Positions 33,707 to 41,651 of a DNA stretch of 64,000 nt are shown here, piece after piece. Numbering within the stretch: position 1 is the stretch's first letter; each line of letters opens with the position of its first letter. The position numbers were made by a program, and so were the translations under genes. The notes under the pieces were generated by a model. That model saw nothing but the letters and a program-made list of their open reading frames with translations. It was not told where the DNA came from and made no database searches. The stretch comes from Bacteroidia bacterium (GTDB lineage Bacteria > Bacteroidota > Bacteroidia > Cytophagales > JAAEPT01): the NCBI GenBank assembly GCA_030431525.1, contig JAUIJC010000005.1, positions 62,001-126,000 on the forward strand, given 5' to 3'.

Positions 33707-34990
33707 ATGGCACAACAAATTGCATTTCTGCTGGTGTTCGTCGTGGCGAACGTGTTTGCTATCCGGAGCGCCAAGCGCATCTGGGATGATATTCATTTGG
33801 GCCAGCCCATCGACCGTACTGATCAACCTGCGGAGCGCTTCAAAAGGATGCTTCTGATTGCCTTTGGGCAGAAAAAGATGTTCAAGCGTCCGATTCCGGC
33901 CTTGCTTCACCTTTTTGTGTACCTCGGGTTTTTCATTGTCAACATTGAGTTGTTGGAAATCGTCTTGGACGGCCTTTTTGGCACCCATCGGATGTTCCAA
34001 GATTCTTTGGGAGGGCTCTATCCAGCCCTTATAAACTTCTTTGAGTTCTTTGCGGTTGCTGTCCTTGTCTCTTGCGTCATCTTCCTTATCCGCAGAAACG
34101 TGGTGAAAGTGCCTCGTTTCGAAAAGCCTGAAATGACCTCTTGGCCGAAATTGGATGCCAACCTGATTTTGGTGTTTGAAATCGCCTTGATGTTCTTCTT
34201 GCTGAGCATGAACGCCACCGACACTTTGTTGCACAATTCCGAAGGGTTTTTCTTTAGCAATATGCTCACGCCTCTCTATGCAGGCATGAGTCCAGAGGCT
34301 TTGCATATTGCCGAGCGTGTGTTCTGGTGGTCGCATATCATCGGGGTGTTCTTCTTTGCCAACTATGTGTTCTACTCCAAGCACCTTCACATCTTCTTGG
34401 CCTTCCCGAATACCTATTTCTCCAACCTTAATCCGATGGGGAAAATGGTGAATATGGATGCGGTGACCAATGAGGTGAAGTTGGCGATGGGCATGCAGGG
34501 TGATAGCAACATGGTCCCGCCAGAGCGTTTTGGAGCCAAGGATATCACGGATTTGACTAGAAAGCAGTTATTGGATGCCTATGCCTGTACCGAGTGTGGG
34601 CGATGCACGGATAACTGTCCAGCCAACATGACGGGGAAAAAGCTTTCCCCTCGAAAAATCATGATGGATACTCGTGACCGCATGGAGGATTTGGGCAAAG
34701 CCAAGCGGGAAAACGGCAAGGACCATCACGATGGAAAATTCTTGATGGGGGATTACATCTCCGAGGAGGAAATCAATGCCTGTACCACTTGTAATGCTTG
34801 TGTTGAAGCTTGTCCAGTAAACATTGATCCTCTTTCCATCATTCTCGATTTGCGTCGATACAAGATCATGGAGGAATCCAAGGCGCCAGCGGAATGGAAC
34901 ATGATGTTCCAGAATATTGAGACCAGTTTCTCGCCATGGAAATTCCCGCCTTCGGATCGTGGGAAGTGGATGAATGATATGAACAGTTAA
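33707..34990 (+). CDS. Membrane-bound Fe-S oxidoreductase, cytochrome-like N-terminus (first part of a two-gene complex)
   Basis: The 427-residue protein has about five N-terminal transmembrane helices (1-235) of the nitrate-reductase-gamma/HdrE type. A cytoplasmic ferredoxin-like region follows with two [4Fe-4S] motifs: CTECGRCTDNCP from Cys294 and CTTCNACVEACP from Cys359. Together with the CCG-domain protein at 35591 it resembles the HdrDE/DsrMK-type quinone-linked electron transfer modules of aerobic Bacteroidota. Physiological donor and acceptor are unknown; an electron-transfer flavoprotein link is one possibility. Its last residues (NS) and the stop lie inside the family B element that separates it from its partner. 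Confidence 0.88.
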   Translation: MAQQIAFLLVFVVANVFAIRSAKRIWDDIHLGQPIDRTDQPAERFKRMLLIAFGQKKMFKRPIPALLHLFVYLGFFIVNIELLEIVLDGLFGTHRMFQDSLGGLYPALINFFEFFAVAVLVSCVIFLIRRNVVKVPRFEKPEMTSWPKLDANLILVFEIALMFFLLSMNATDTLLHNSEGFFFSNMLTPLYAGMSPEALHIAERVFWWSHIIGVFFFANYVFYSKHLHIFLAFPNTYFSNLNPMGKMVNMDAVTNEVKLAMGMQGDSNMVPPERFGAKDITDLTRKQLLDAYACTECGRCTDNCPANMTGKKLSPRKIMMDTRDRMEDLGKAKRENGKDHHDGKFLMGDYISEEEINACTTCNACVEACPVNIDPLSIILDLRRYKIMEESKAPAEWNMMFQNIETSFSPWKFPPSDRGKWMNDMNS

Positions 34991-35058
34991 CGGTTATCAG
35001 TTAGCAGTTAACGCAGGTGGGTTTTGGTGGTATGATGGGGCTTTTCTGTTGAAAACTG

Positions 35059-35170
35059 CTAACTGACGATGTATGCTATGAATTGCAACGATGCTAACTG
35101 TTAACCGATAACTGCTAACTGACGATGCATGCTATGAATTGCAATGATGCTAACTGTTAACCGATAACTG
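35059..35170. repeat. Tandem 56-bp direct repeat, two units
   Basis: Units 35059-35114 and 35115-35170 differ at only two positions (Y sites in CGATGYATG and GCAAYGATG). Each contains CTAACTG and GTTAACCGATAACTG blocks, so the unit is itself made from family B end sequence plus a unique block with ATGCTATGAATTGCAA. They form the 5' flank of the four-helix-bundle gene. Confidence 0.9.
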
Positions 35171-35181
35171 CTAACTGAATC

Positions 35182-35571
35182 ATGACTCATAACAGTCTGG
35201 TCTATTCCAAGGCAAAGGCCTTTGCGATTCGGATTGTCCGTCTTTATCGGATTTTGACGGGTGAGCGAAAGCAGTGGATACTTGGTAAACAGCTATTGCG
35301 AAGCGGTACTTCTATTGGTGCCAATATTTCCGAAGCAAACGGCTGTTTTTCAGATGCAGACTTCTCATCAAAAATCTCAATCGCCTACAAGGAGGCACTT
35401 GAAACAAAATACTGGCTGGAACTGATGGTTGAGACAAGCATTCTTTCACATAGTCAATCTATCCATCAGGACGCCGATGAGCTTGCCAGAATACTCTTTG
35501 TTATTCTACGGAGCTCCAATCGCGTCAAGCCCCAAAAACAGCGGAATGTCCTACCCGTTGTTAACTGTTAA
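35182..35571 (+). CDS. Four-helix-bundle protein (S23/IVS-like family)
   Basis: The 129-residue protein shows the family pattern: AKAFAIRIVRLYRIL, LGKQLLRSGTSIGANISEANG (split here as LLRSGTSIGANI, residues 38-49), DFSSKISIAYKEALETKYWLELM. This is the four-helix-bundle/23S-rRNA-intervening-sequence (S23) group, structurally related to the Avd protein of diversity-generating retroelements. It is basic and may bind nucleic acid. Its last residues (VVNC) and stop codon are encoded by the right terminal repeat of the element. It separates two genes of one redox complex, so it is an insertion into an operon. Confidence 0.88.
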   Translation: MTHNSLVYSKAKAFAIRIVRLYRILTGERKQWILGKQLLRSGTSIGANISEANGCFSDADFSSKISIAYKEALETKYWLELMVETSILSHSQSIHQDADELARILFVILRSSNRVKPQKQRNVLPVVNC

Positions 35572-35590
35572 CTGATAACCGCTAACTGTT

Positions 35591-36370
35591 ATGGTAAAGA
35601 CAATGGCCCAGATGGCCTCAGAGGGAAAGACCCCCGAAGTTCTTTTTTGGGTGGGATGTGCCGGTTCGTTTGATGACCGCTATAAGAAGGTGACCCTTGC
35701 CTTCATTGAGATATTGAATAAGCTCAATATTGAGTTTGCTGTTTTGGGTGATGAGGAGGCCTGTACGGGTGATCCGGCCCGACGTGCGGGAAATGAGTTC
35801 ATGTTCCAGATGCAGGCCATGGCTAATATCCAGACCTTGGACATGTATAAGGTGGAGAACATTGTAACGGCCTGTCCGCATTGTTTCAACACCTTGAAAA
35901 ATGAGTATCCTGAATTGGGAGGGAACTACAATGTGGTGCACCATTCCCAGTATTTACAGGGATTAATCAATGATGGTCGTCTGAAAATTGAGGGTGGCGC
36001 CTTCAAAGGAAAGAAGATCACTTTCCATGATTCCTGCTATTTGGGTCGGGCCAACGGGGTGTATGAGGCGCCTCGTGAGGTTATCAATGCCTTGGATGCC
36101 GAGTTGGTTGAAATGAAGCGTTGCCGAACCAAAGGCTTGTGCTGTGGTGCTGGAGGTGCTCAGATGTTTAAGGAGCCCGAAAAGGGTAACAAAGATGTGA
36201 ACATTGAACGCATCGAAGAGGCTTTGGATACTGGCGCCAAAGTCGTGGCCGCTGGTTGCCCGTTCTGTATGACCATGTTAACGGATGGTGTGAAGAACAA
36301 GGAAAAAGAGAGTGAGGTCAAAGTTTACGATATTGCAGAGTTGATTCGCGATGCGACGAAGGAGTCGTGA
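35591..36370 (+). CDS. CCG-domain Fe-S oxidoreductase (second part of the two-gene complex)
   Basis: The 259-residue soluble protein has two cysteine-rich CCG-type modules: WVGCAGSFDDR and CPHCFNTLKNEY in the first half, FHDSCYLGR, CCGAGGAQMF and CPFCMTML in the second. Such modules bind a non-cubane [4Fe-4S] cluster as in heterodisulfide reductase HdrB/HdrD, GlpC and LutA. It probably docks on the membrane protein at 33707 and passes electrons to or from the quinone pool. It begins 2 nt after the family B element; before that insertion it would have followed its partner directly. Confidence 0.88.
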   Translation: MVKTMAQMASEGKTPEVLFWVGCAGSFDDRYKKVTLAFIEILNKLNIEFAVLGDEEACTGDPARRAGNEFMFQMQAMANIQTLDMYKVENIVTACPHCFNTLKNEYPELGGNYNVVHHSQYLQGLINDGRLKIEGGAFKGKKITFHDSCYLGRANGVYEAPREVINALDAELVEMKRCRTKGLCCGAGGAQMFKEPEKGNKDVNIERIEEALDTGAKVVAAGCPFCMTMLTDGVKNKEKESEVKVYDIAELIRDATKES

Positions 36371-36376
36371 TGAGAT

Positions 36377-36477
36377 CAATGGGCTAACACCCATCGTTAA
36401 CATATTTCGCCCTTTCAGGGCTATGACTCGCAGCCCTGAAAGGACGAAATATGTCAGCAATGGACGCAAGTCCATTG
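36377..36477. repeat. Family F palindromic repeat, copy 1 (101 bp)
   Basis: A core palindrome (ATATTTCG...CCTTTCAGGGCT against AGCCCTGAAAGG...CGAAATAT) is flanked by two small hairpins, CAATGGGCTAACACCCATCG and CAATGGACGCAAGTCCATTG. The design resembles REP/RAYT-type palindromes. Other copies: 40599 and 46557. An ATG in it could falsely extend the next gene. Confidence 0.85.
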
Positions 36478-36489
36478 AATAGTAATGTG

Positions 36490-37074
36490 ATGGAATTTGT
36501 GCAAAACAGCCTCCAATGGCTGTGCGATATTTTAAGGTTTGATTTGCTGATAGGCTTTGGGGTTTACTCCATAGCCTTTTCGCTTTTATGGGTGTTTCGG
36601 GTGAGGGACAGGCGTTTGAGGGCCTTTGATGAGAGTGCTTGGCGTGTGGCGATGGTTGTTGGAATTGGTGTTGGAGTGCTATTGTTTGTGCAAATGCTCA
36701 TCTATATTATGACTGCTGAGCCAGAAAAGGCTTCAGCTTATTTGCGACAACTGACAGGGCCGTATTGGTTGGGGTATATTCTTCAAATAGTCATTCCAGT
36801 GGTTTTTGCAGGGTTGCTTCGAGTTAAGATTCTGAGAGGCTGGTTAGTTTACCGTCTTCTGATGCTCTTTTTCTGCGTTTTTGGTTTCGAGCAATATGTT
36901 ATTCTTGTTACCTCATTTCATCGTGATTTCTTGCCAAGCAGTTGGGCACCATTGGGAATGCCTTCTTGGGCAGATGTTGTATTCGGTTTGCCTGTGAAGA
37001 TGTTTCTGTTTCTCCTTGTAGCTGGCATCTATTATTTTTGGAGAAGGAGGAGGGAACAAGCCGTTGGTGCGTGA
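36490..37074 (+). CDS. Hypothetical multi-pass membrane protein, 194 aa
   Basis: No family is recognised. With the start at 36490 (an upstream in-frame ATG lies in the repeat and is unlikely) the protein has five or six hydrophobic helices separated by short charged loops and ends in a basic tail (YYFWRRRREQ). It follows the CCG-domain gene and could be co-transcribed, but a family F palindrome lies between. Confidence 0.65.
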   Translation: MEFVQNSLQWLCDILRFDLLIGFGVYSIAFSLLWVFRVRDRRLRAFDESAWRVAMVVGIGVGVLLFVQMLIYIMTAEPEKASAYLRQLTGPYWLGYILQIVIPVVFAGLLRVKILRGWLVYRLLMLFFCVFGFEQYVILVTSFHRDFLPSSWAPLGMPSWADVVFGLPVKMFLFLLVAGIYYFWRRRREQAVGA

Positions 37075-37104
37075 TGTTGAAGAATCATTGAAAGAAAGAA
37101 TACT

Positions 37105-37599
37105 ATGCTTAGCAATACAGTTTTGACGATTGACCAAATGCCCGACGAGGCACGTATCTGGATTTATCAGGCCGATAGAAAGCTTTCACAAGAGGAGGTA
37201 GAAAAAGCAGAGGGCTTATTGAACGCTTTTGTGCAACAATGGGACAGCCATGGTGTGGCGGTCAAAGGAACCTATGAAATTGTAAAGGGGCAGTTCGTTT
37301 TGATTAGTGCCGATGAGCGCCAAGCTTCGGTAAGTGGTTGCTCCATCGACAAGTCTGTGGCTGTAGTTCGTCAGCTGGAAGAGGCCTTCGGTGTAAATTT
37401 TTTGGACAAGTCGAAAGTGGCTTACGAGAAGGATGGTGAGGTGAGCTTGGTGGTGTTTAATCAAGTGAAGCAACTTGTTGATGACAAGGAGATTACTCCA
37501 GATTCATTGGTCTATAACAATACGGTAACAACCGTTGGAGATTGGAAAAAAGGCTGGAAGGTTGCTGCAAAAGATTCTTGGGTGAAGCGATTTTTTTAG
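37105..37599 (+). CDS. Conserved cytoplasmic Bacteroidota protein (often misnamed ABC transporter ATPase)
   Basis: The 164-residue protein has the pattern DEARIWIYQADRKL (14-27), FVQQWDSHGVAVKGTYEI (42-59) and CSIDKSVAVVRQLE (79-92). I associate it with a small conserved Bacteroidota family that databases call ABC transporter ATPase, although no Walker A or signature motif is present. There is no signal peptide and no known role. Confidence 0.7.
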   Translation: MLSNTVLTIDQMPDEARIWIYQADRKLSQEEVEKAEGLLNAFVQQWDSHGVAVKGTYEIVKGQFVLISADERQASVSGCSIDKSVAVVRQLEEAFGVNFLDKSKVAYEKDGEVSLVVFNQVKQLVDDKEITPDSLVYNNTVTTVGDWKKGWKVAAKDSWVKRFF

Positions 37600-37618
37600 A
37601 AAAAAAGTAGCCTCAGTG

Positions 37619-37649
37619 TTTGCAGGTCAATAAAAAGCCCTTACCTTTG
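37619..37649 (+). promoter_or_regulatory. Promoter of the tRNA-Phe/tRNA-Gly unit
   Basis: TTTG (37619-37622), 19-nt spacer, TACCTTTG (37642-37649), 40 nt upstream of tRNA-Phe. Both boxes are exact matches to the Bacteroidetes consensus. Confidence 0.85.
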
Positions 37650-37689
37650 CATTGCAATTACGGAAAAGACGTAAGCGCAAACAAGCGTT

Positions 37690-37762
37690 GGTGTTGTAGC
37701 TCAGTTGGTAGAGCAATGGATTGAAAATCCATGTGTCGGTGGTTCGATTCCACTCAACACCA
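37690..37762 (+). tRNA. tRNA-Phe (GAA)
   Basis: Acceptor GGTGTTG pairs with CAACACC; D arm TAGCTCAGTTGGTAGAGCA; anticodon loop TTGAAAA with GAA; T loop GGTTCGATTCC. The 3' CCA is not encoded. Confidence 0.96.
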
Positions 37763-37787
37763 CAAAGTCTTCCACGGGAGACGGAAT

Positions 37788-37860
37788 GCGGGCGTAGCTC
37801 AGCTGGTAGAGCGGCAGCCTTCCAAGCTGCAGGTCGCGGGTTCGAACCTCGTCGCCCGCT
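37788..37860 (+). tRNA. tRNA-Gly (TCC)
   Basis: Acceptor GCGGGCG pairs with CGCCCGC; anticodon stem GCAGC/GCTGC around CTTCCAA, anticodon TCC; T loop GGTTCGAACC. It is 25 nt after tRNA-Phe in one unit. Confidence 0.96.
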
Positions 37861-37874
37861 CAATAGAGCAAAGA

Positions 37875-37904
37875 AAAGCCTGACCATCTGGTCAGGCTTT
37901 TTTT
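37875..37904 (+). terminator. Terminator of the tRNA unit
   Basis: Stem AAAGCCTGACC/GGTCAGGCTTT with a 4-nt loop and a T run. Confidence 0.92.
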
Positions 37905-37937
37905 GTGCCTTTTTTTCAATGCAGAATTTGAGAAAGG

Positions 37938-38013
37938 GACATTAGAGGGTAGACTTTAGATTTTAGCCCAATGACAATGGGAGCTAATGTCTAACGTCTA
38001 AAATCTAAAGTCT
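37938..38013. repeat. Family A inverted repeat, copy 5 (76 bp)
   Basis: GACATTAGAG and TAGACTTTAGATTTTAGC face GCTAATGTCTAACG and AAATCTAAAGTCT. It ends 17 nt before the panC ATG. Confidence 0.85.
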
Positions 38014-38030
38014 TCTCACCCTCTTTCCCA

Positions 38031-38882
38031 ATGAAAATCCTAAACACAAGAGAGGAGCTTCGTCGTTTCCATAGTGAACATCGAAGTCAAACGGTTGGCT
38101 TTGTGCCTACGATGGGCGCTTTGCACGAAGGGCATTTGGCCTTGGTGAAGCGTTCGGTGGCAGAGAATGATTTGACCGTGTGTAGCATTTTTGTCAACCC
38201 GACGCAGTTCAACAATGCCTCGGACTTGGAAAAGTATCCTCGCACGGAGGAGCAGGATGTGGCGATGTTGGAGCAGGCGGGTTGTGATGTGGTCTTTCTG
38301 CCAACAGTGGATATGATGTATCCACAGCCAGCGTCTTATTCCTTTGATTTTGGGCCGCTGGAGCGTGTAATGGAAGGTGAGTTCCGTTCTGGGCATTTCA
38401 ATGGTGTTGGGGTTATAGTTTCCAAGCTGTTCAATTTGGTGCAGCCAGATAAGGCATATTTTGGTCAGAAGGATTTGCAGCAATGTGCGGTCATCCGTCG
38501 CATGACTGAGGACTTGTGTTTCAACCTCGATTTGGTCATTTGCCCAACTGTTCGTGAAGATGATGGTTTGGCGATGTCGTCGCGGAATCGTCGTTTGACA
38601 AAAGAACACCGCGCTCAGGCGCCTGCATTGTATAAGGCGCTCAAGGAAGTGTCAAACCATTTGGTTGAAAAGGGGACGGTTGATGGTGTGATTGCTCTTG
38701 CAGAGGATAGCTTGGAAGGCACTGATTTTCGACTGGAGTATTTGCAAGTGGTCGACGTGAAGTCACTTCAACCGCTAAATTCTCTGGAAAATATTAGTGA
38801 AGTAGCGGTGTGTGTGGCGGCCTTTTTAGGAGAGATTCGATTGATTGACAATGTTTTAGTGCAATTGGGTCCGAAAAAATAA
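38031..38882 (+). CDS. panC: Pantothenate synthetase (pantoate-beta-alanine ligase)
   Basis: PanC joins pantoate and beta-alanine with ATP to give pantothenate, the precursor of coenzyme A. The 283-residue protein has the nucleotidyltransferase HIGH-like motif MGALHEGHL (His32, His35), FVNPTQFNNASDLEKYPRT, YFGQKDLQQ and the KMSKS-equivalent MSSRNRRL. Length is normal. panD, which makes its beta-alanine substrate, follows 134 nt downstream. Confidence 0.96.
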   Translation: MKILNTREELRRFHSEHRSQTVGFVPTMGALHEGHLALVKRSVAENDLTVCSIFVNPTQFNNASDLEKYPRTEEQDVAMLEQAGCDVVFLPTVDMMYPQPASYSFDFGPLERVMEGEFRSGHFNGVGVIVSKLFNLVQPDKAYFGQKDLQQCAVIRRMTEDLCFNLDLVICPTVREDDGLAMSSRNRRLTKEHRAQAPALYKALKEVSNHLVEKGTVDGVIALAEDSLEGTDFRLEYLQVVDVKSLQPLNSLENISEVAVCVAAFLGEIRLIDNVLVQLGPKK

Positions 38883-39016
38883 ATGGAACTGAAATCCATC
38901 ATTTTAGGGTTCTAACGGTGTACCTTTTTGTTAAGGTTAGTTAAATTTGAGGTTCCGAAAATTGTCAGCACAAGAATGGCGCGTTATTGCCTTGCTGACG
39001 GCCTAAATGGGGTGAT

Positions 39017-39382
39017 ATGCAGATAGAAGTATTCAAGTCGAAGATTCACAGAGCTCGAGTTACTCAAGCGGATTTGAACTATGAGGGGAGCATCACCATT
39101 GACGAGGAGTTGATGGAGGCTGCTAATATTCTGGAGAATGAAAAGGTTCAGATTGTTAATGTGAATAACGGCGCCCGTTTGGAGACTTATGTGATTCGTG
39201 GTGAGCGAGGCAGTGGCGTGATTTGCTTGAATGGTCCTGCCGCGCGTTTGGTGCAGGTTGATGATGTAATTATCATCATTTCCTATGCGACAATGGCTTA
39301 TGAGGAGGCCAAGAAGCATCAGCCGATTGTAGTGCATCCGAATGAGAAAAACCAACTGGAGCAGTTAACGGTTAGTAGTTAA
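39017..39382 (+). CDS. panD: Aspartate 1-decarboxylase
   Basis: PanD decarboxylates aspartate to beta-alanine for pantothenate synthesis. It is made as a proenzyme and cleaves itself at Gly24-Ser25 (seen here in YEGSITID) to form the pyruvoyl cofactor. Other family motifs: [28 protein letters not shown] and IIISYATM. The last seven residues (EQLTVSS) and the stop codon are written by the left end of a family B repeat; the usual family C-terminus ends around here, so activity should be intact. Confidence 0.95.
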   Translation: MQIEVFKSKIHRARVTQADLNYEGSITIDEELMEAANILENEKVQIVNVNNGARLETYVIRGERGSGVICLNGPAARLVQVDDVIIIISYATMAYEEAKKHQPIVVHPNEKNQLEQLTVSS

Positions 39383-39464
39383 CAGTTATCGACTTCAAAT
39401 TATTTCCAGTTTAACGGTTACAGTGCGCTTCAAGTGTTTGCTGATAACCGTTAACTGTTAACTG
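39362..39464. repeat. Family B inverted repeat, copy 4 (103 bp)
   Basis: Left end CAGTTAACGGTTAGTAG lies inside the panD coding sequence and supplies its stop. Right end GATAACCGTTAACTG is inverted to it and stops 6 nt before the ATG at 39471. It fills the whole gap. Confidence 0.88.
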
Positions 39465-39470
39465 AGCAGA

Positions 39471-40550
39471 ATGAAGAATGCGCTGAAGTATGGTCTTACC
39501 TTAACCTTTGCTGGGTTATTGTTATGGTTCTCGTTGTCGGGCATTGAGACTCCAGAAGGGGTGTCCAAACGAGAATTTATTTTTGGTACATGGGCCGAAG
39601 GCAATAAGTTTTATTTGTTGTTGTCTGGGGTATTGGCCTTGTTCAGCCATTGGCTTCGAGCCGTTCGTTGGCGGCTGTTGCTTGAGCCTTTGGGTTACAA
39701 AGTCAGCGCCTATTCCAGCTTTTTAGCGGTACTCAATTCGTATTTCGTGAATTTGGCAATCCCTCGTGGTGGGGAGCTAAGCCGCTGTGTGAACCTTCAT
39801 CGTTTGGAGCGCGTGCCTGTGAACACGGCTTTGGGAACGGTGATTGGCGAGCGGGTGATTGATATGGTGTTTTTGGTGCTTTGCATCGGAGGCGCTTTCC
39901 TTGTTGAATTTGACAAGTTGGTTGACTTCTTCAATCAGACGGCCTTGCTGGGTTCTGGTGATACTTCCAGCCAATTGACTGGGAAATTGGGCTTCATTTT
40001 AGGCATTGCCGTAGGCGCCTTAGTATTGTTTATTCCCCTATTCATCTTTGTATTCAAGGCCAAGGAAGGAGTGCTTTTCAAATTGGCGAATGTAATTCGC
40101 GAGTTTTTGGGTGGTTTGCGTAGCGGATTGACCGTTATCTTCCGTCTCAAGCATAGAGCCTTGTTTGTCCTTTATTCTTTTGGCATTTGGGTGATGTATT
40201 ACCTGATGCTTTATACAGTGTTCTTGGCTTTCCCACAGACTTCAGATCTCGGGATGCTGGCGGCCTTGTCCATTTTCACTATTGGAGGAATTGCCATGGT
40301 GGTTCCAACGCCAAGTGGTGCCGGAGCTTATCACGTATTTGTGTCTAGCGCTCTGATTTTGCTTTATAGCATCGACGCAGGAAAGGCGAATGCTTTTGCC
40401 TTTATTTTCCATGGTTGGCAGACGTTGGTGGTGATTGTTGTGGGCGCGATGGGACTTTTTGCCATCCAGCAACAGGTCAATGCCAAGAAAAAATTGCGGA
40501 TGGAAGAAGAGGCTTCGGGTGCTGTAAAAGAAAGCATGGATGTCTCCTAA
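39471..40550 (+). CDS. Lysylphosphatidylglycerol-synthase-type membrane protein (UPF0104)
   Basis: The 359-residue integral membrane protein has about eight helices and the motifs HWLRAVRWRLLL, NLAIPRGGELSRCVNL (the PxRxGE-like signature), GTVIGERVIDM and VPTPSGAGAYH. These match the LPG_synthase_TM/UPF0104 flippase-like domain without the MprF catalytic domain. A role in lipid or polyprenyl-phosphate transport is suspected for the family. Location after panC-panD is a conserved order in Bacteroidota. Confidence 0.87.
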   Translation: MKNALKYGLTLTFAGLLLWFSLSGIETPEGVSKREFIFGTWAEGNKFYLLLSGVLALFSHWLRAVRWRLLLEPLGYKVSAYSSFLAVLNSYFVNLAIPRGGELSRCVNLHRLERVPVNTALGTVIGERVIDMVFLVLCIGGAFLVEFDKLVDFFNQTALLGSGDTSSQLTGKLGFILGIAVGALVLFIPLFIFVFKAKEGVLFKLANVIREFLGGLRSGLTVIFRLKHRALFVLYSFGIWVMYYLMLYTVFLAFPQTSDLGMLAALSIFTIGGIAMVVPTPSGAGAYHVFVSSALILLYSIDAGKANAFAFIFHGWQTLVVIVVGAMGLFAIQQQVNAKKKLRMEEEASGAVKESMDVS

Positions 40551-40598
40551 GCCATTTGTTTGCATCAAGTCGATGAAGTAAAATCCATCGTTCATGAT

Positions 40599-40671
40599 AA
40601 CGCCCCTACAGGACTACAATGTGGTAGCCCTGTAGGGGCGTTTCTCTATAGCAAAGGACTTTAGTCCTTTG
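40599..40671. repeat. Family F palindromic repeat, copy 2 (73 bp)
   Basis: Core AACGCCCCTACAGG against CCTGTAGGGGCGTT, followed by the small hairpin CAAAGGACTTTAGTCCTTTG. It lies between two converging genes. Confidence 0.85.
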
Positions 40672-40715
40672 TCGAGCCATGATTTTTTTGATTCAGGAGG
40701 TTATTCATTCCCTCC

Positions 40716-41651
40716 CTATTTCACCTCAAAGCTTCCGCTCCCGATTTTATAGCCTTCGGCAAAAATTTCAACCCTGTAGATTCCTTCATGATATTCTCCT
40801 CCCTTGTTAAATAAAAAGGAGACATTTTCTTTCTCGTTTTTGAAGTTGATTCGTGTTTTGGTGCTGTAGAGAGCCTCTTTATTATTGGCGTCTAAGAATA
40901 CGCCGCCATCATTCGCATCAATGAGAACAGCATTTTGATCATCGATTACCCGAAGGAAAAACGTTTTGTTCCCTTTGACAGCACTGGCATTTTTGGCCAA
41001 TTGAAAATTCACTTTCACTTTGCTGAGCTTTCTGGAGCGGAACACCTTTCGGTCTGTTTCCCGTCCTTTGGCATCCACTCCGAGAATTTCCAGATCCTTG
41101 GCTTCAAGGACGGATGCCTTTTCCACGCGTTTTTCCAGCTCACGCATTTTCTCGGTCAATTCCCCTTGGATGGAGGCCATCTGTTCAGACATCGCTTGAA
41201 GGGAATCCCGATTCCTGATTAGGCGGGCGATTTGTTCGTTTTTGGCGTTTAGGTCCTTTTCAAACTTGGCAATGAGTTGCTTGAGGTTCGCATTTTCCGA
41301 TTCCGATAATTGGCTTCTCATGCTTAGGCTTGCAATTTGACGGTCCAGTTCAGCAACTTTTAATTCCAGCTCGCCTTTGCTTAGCCCAAGCGAGTCGTTT
41401 TTGGCCATCATCTCCACATAGCTTTCCTTCAAGCTGCTTAGTTCCTCGGTTCGGGTATCGATTTGAGTTCGTTGTTGAGCAAGGTTGTCCTCATGCTGTT
41501 TGATGGTTTCCCCCTTTTGGCGCACCAATTCCTCAGAATGTCTCAGCTTGTTGCTAAGAGAAAAAACAGCCACAGAAAGACATGTGATGATCAGCGCAAG
41601 GAAAATGATCAGCCCTCTGTTGTTGCGAATTGGGTTGTTTTCTTTCGTCAT
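40716..41651 (-). CDS. Membrane-anchored coiled-coil protein
   Basis: The 311-residue product has one N-terminal transmembrane helix (about 14-31), a long coiled coil rich in Gln/Glu/Leu (about 35-190), and a C-terminal beta-sandwich-like domain with KVNFQLAKNASAVKGNKTFFLRVIDDQN and YHEGIYRVEIFAEGYKIGSGSFEVK. The C-terminal domain probably sits in the periplasm. Similar architecture is common in Bacteroidota; no function is known. Confidence 0.75.
   Translation of the reverse strand: MTKENNPIRNNRGLIIFLALIITCLSVAVFSLSNKLRHSEELVRQKGETIKQHEDNLAQQRTQIDTRTEELSSLKESYVEMMAKNDSLGLSKGELELKVAELDRQIASLSMRSQLSESENANLKQLIAKFEKDLNAKNEQIARLIRNRDSLQAMSEQMASIQGELTEKMRELEKRVEKASVLEAKDLEILGVDAKGRETDRKVFRSRKLSKVKVNFQLAKNASAVKGNKTFFLRVIDDQNAVLIDANDGGVFLDANNKEALYSTKTRINFKNEKENVSFLFNKGGEYHEGIYRVEIFAEGYKIGSGSFEVK

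Larger units (their letters stand above)
34984..35588. mobile_element. Family B long element with four-helix-bundle gene (605 bp)
   Basis: Left end CAGTTAACGGTTATCAG and right end CTGATAACCGCTAACTG belong to 29-bp terminal inverted repeats with two mismatches (34984-35012 and 35560-35588). Inside are a 56-bp unit repeated twice (35059-35170) and one gene (35182-35571). The ends match those of the roughly 100-bp family B copies. The element overlaps the stop codon of the upstream gene and ends 2 nt before the next ATG. No transposase motif is present, so how it moves is unknown. Confidence 0.75.

Noticed and set aside
35059-35170. CRISPR-like array
   Set aside because: Only two directly adjacent 56-bp units, no spacers and no cas genes.
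35182-35571. Diversity-generating retroelement, because the four-helix-bundle protein resembles Avd
   Set aside because: No reverse transcriptase, template repeat or variable repeat is found in the window.
36451-36490. N-terminal extension of the membrane protein at 36490
   Set aside because: The earlier ATG lies inside the family F palindrome and encodes repeat sequence.
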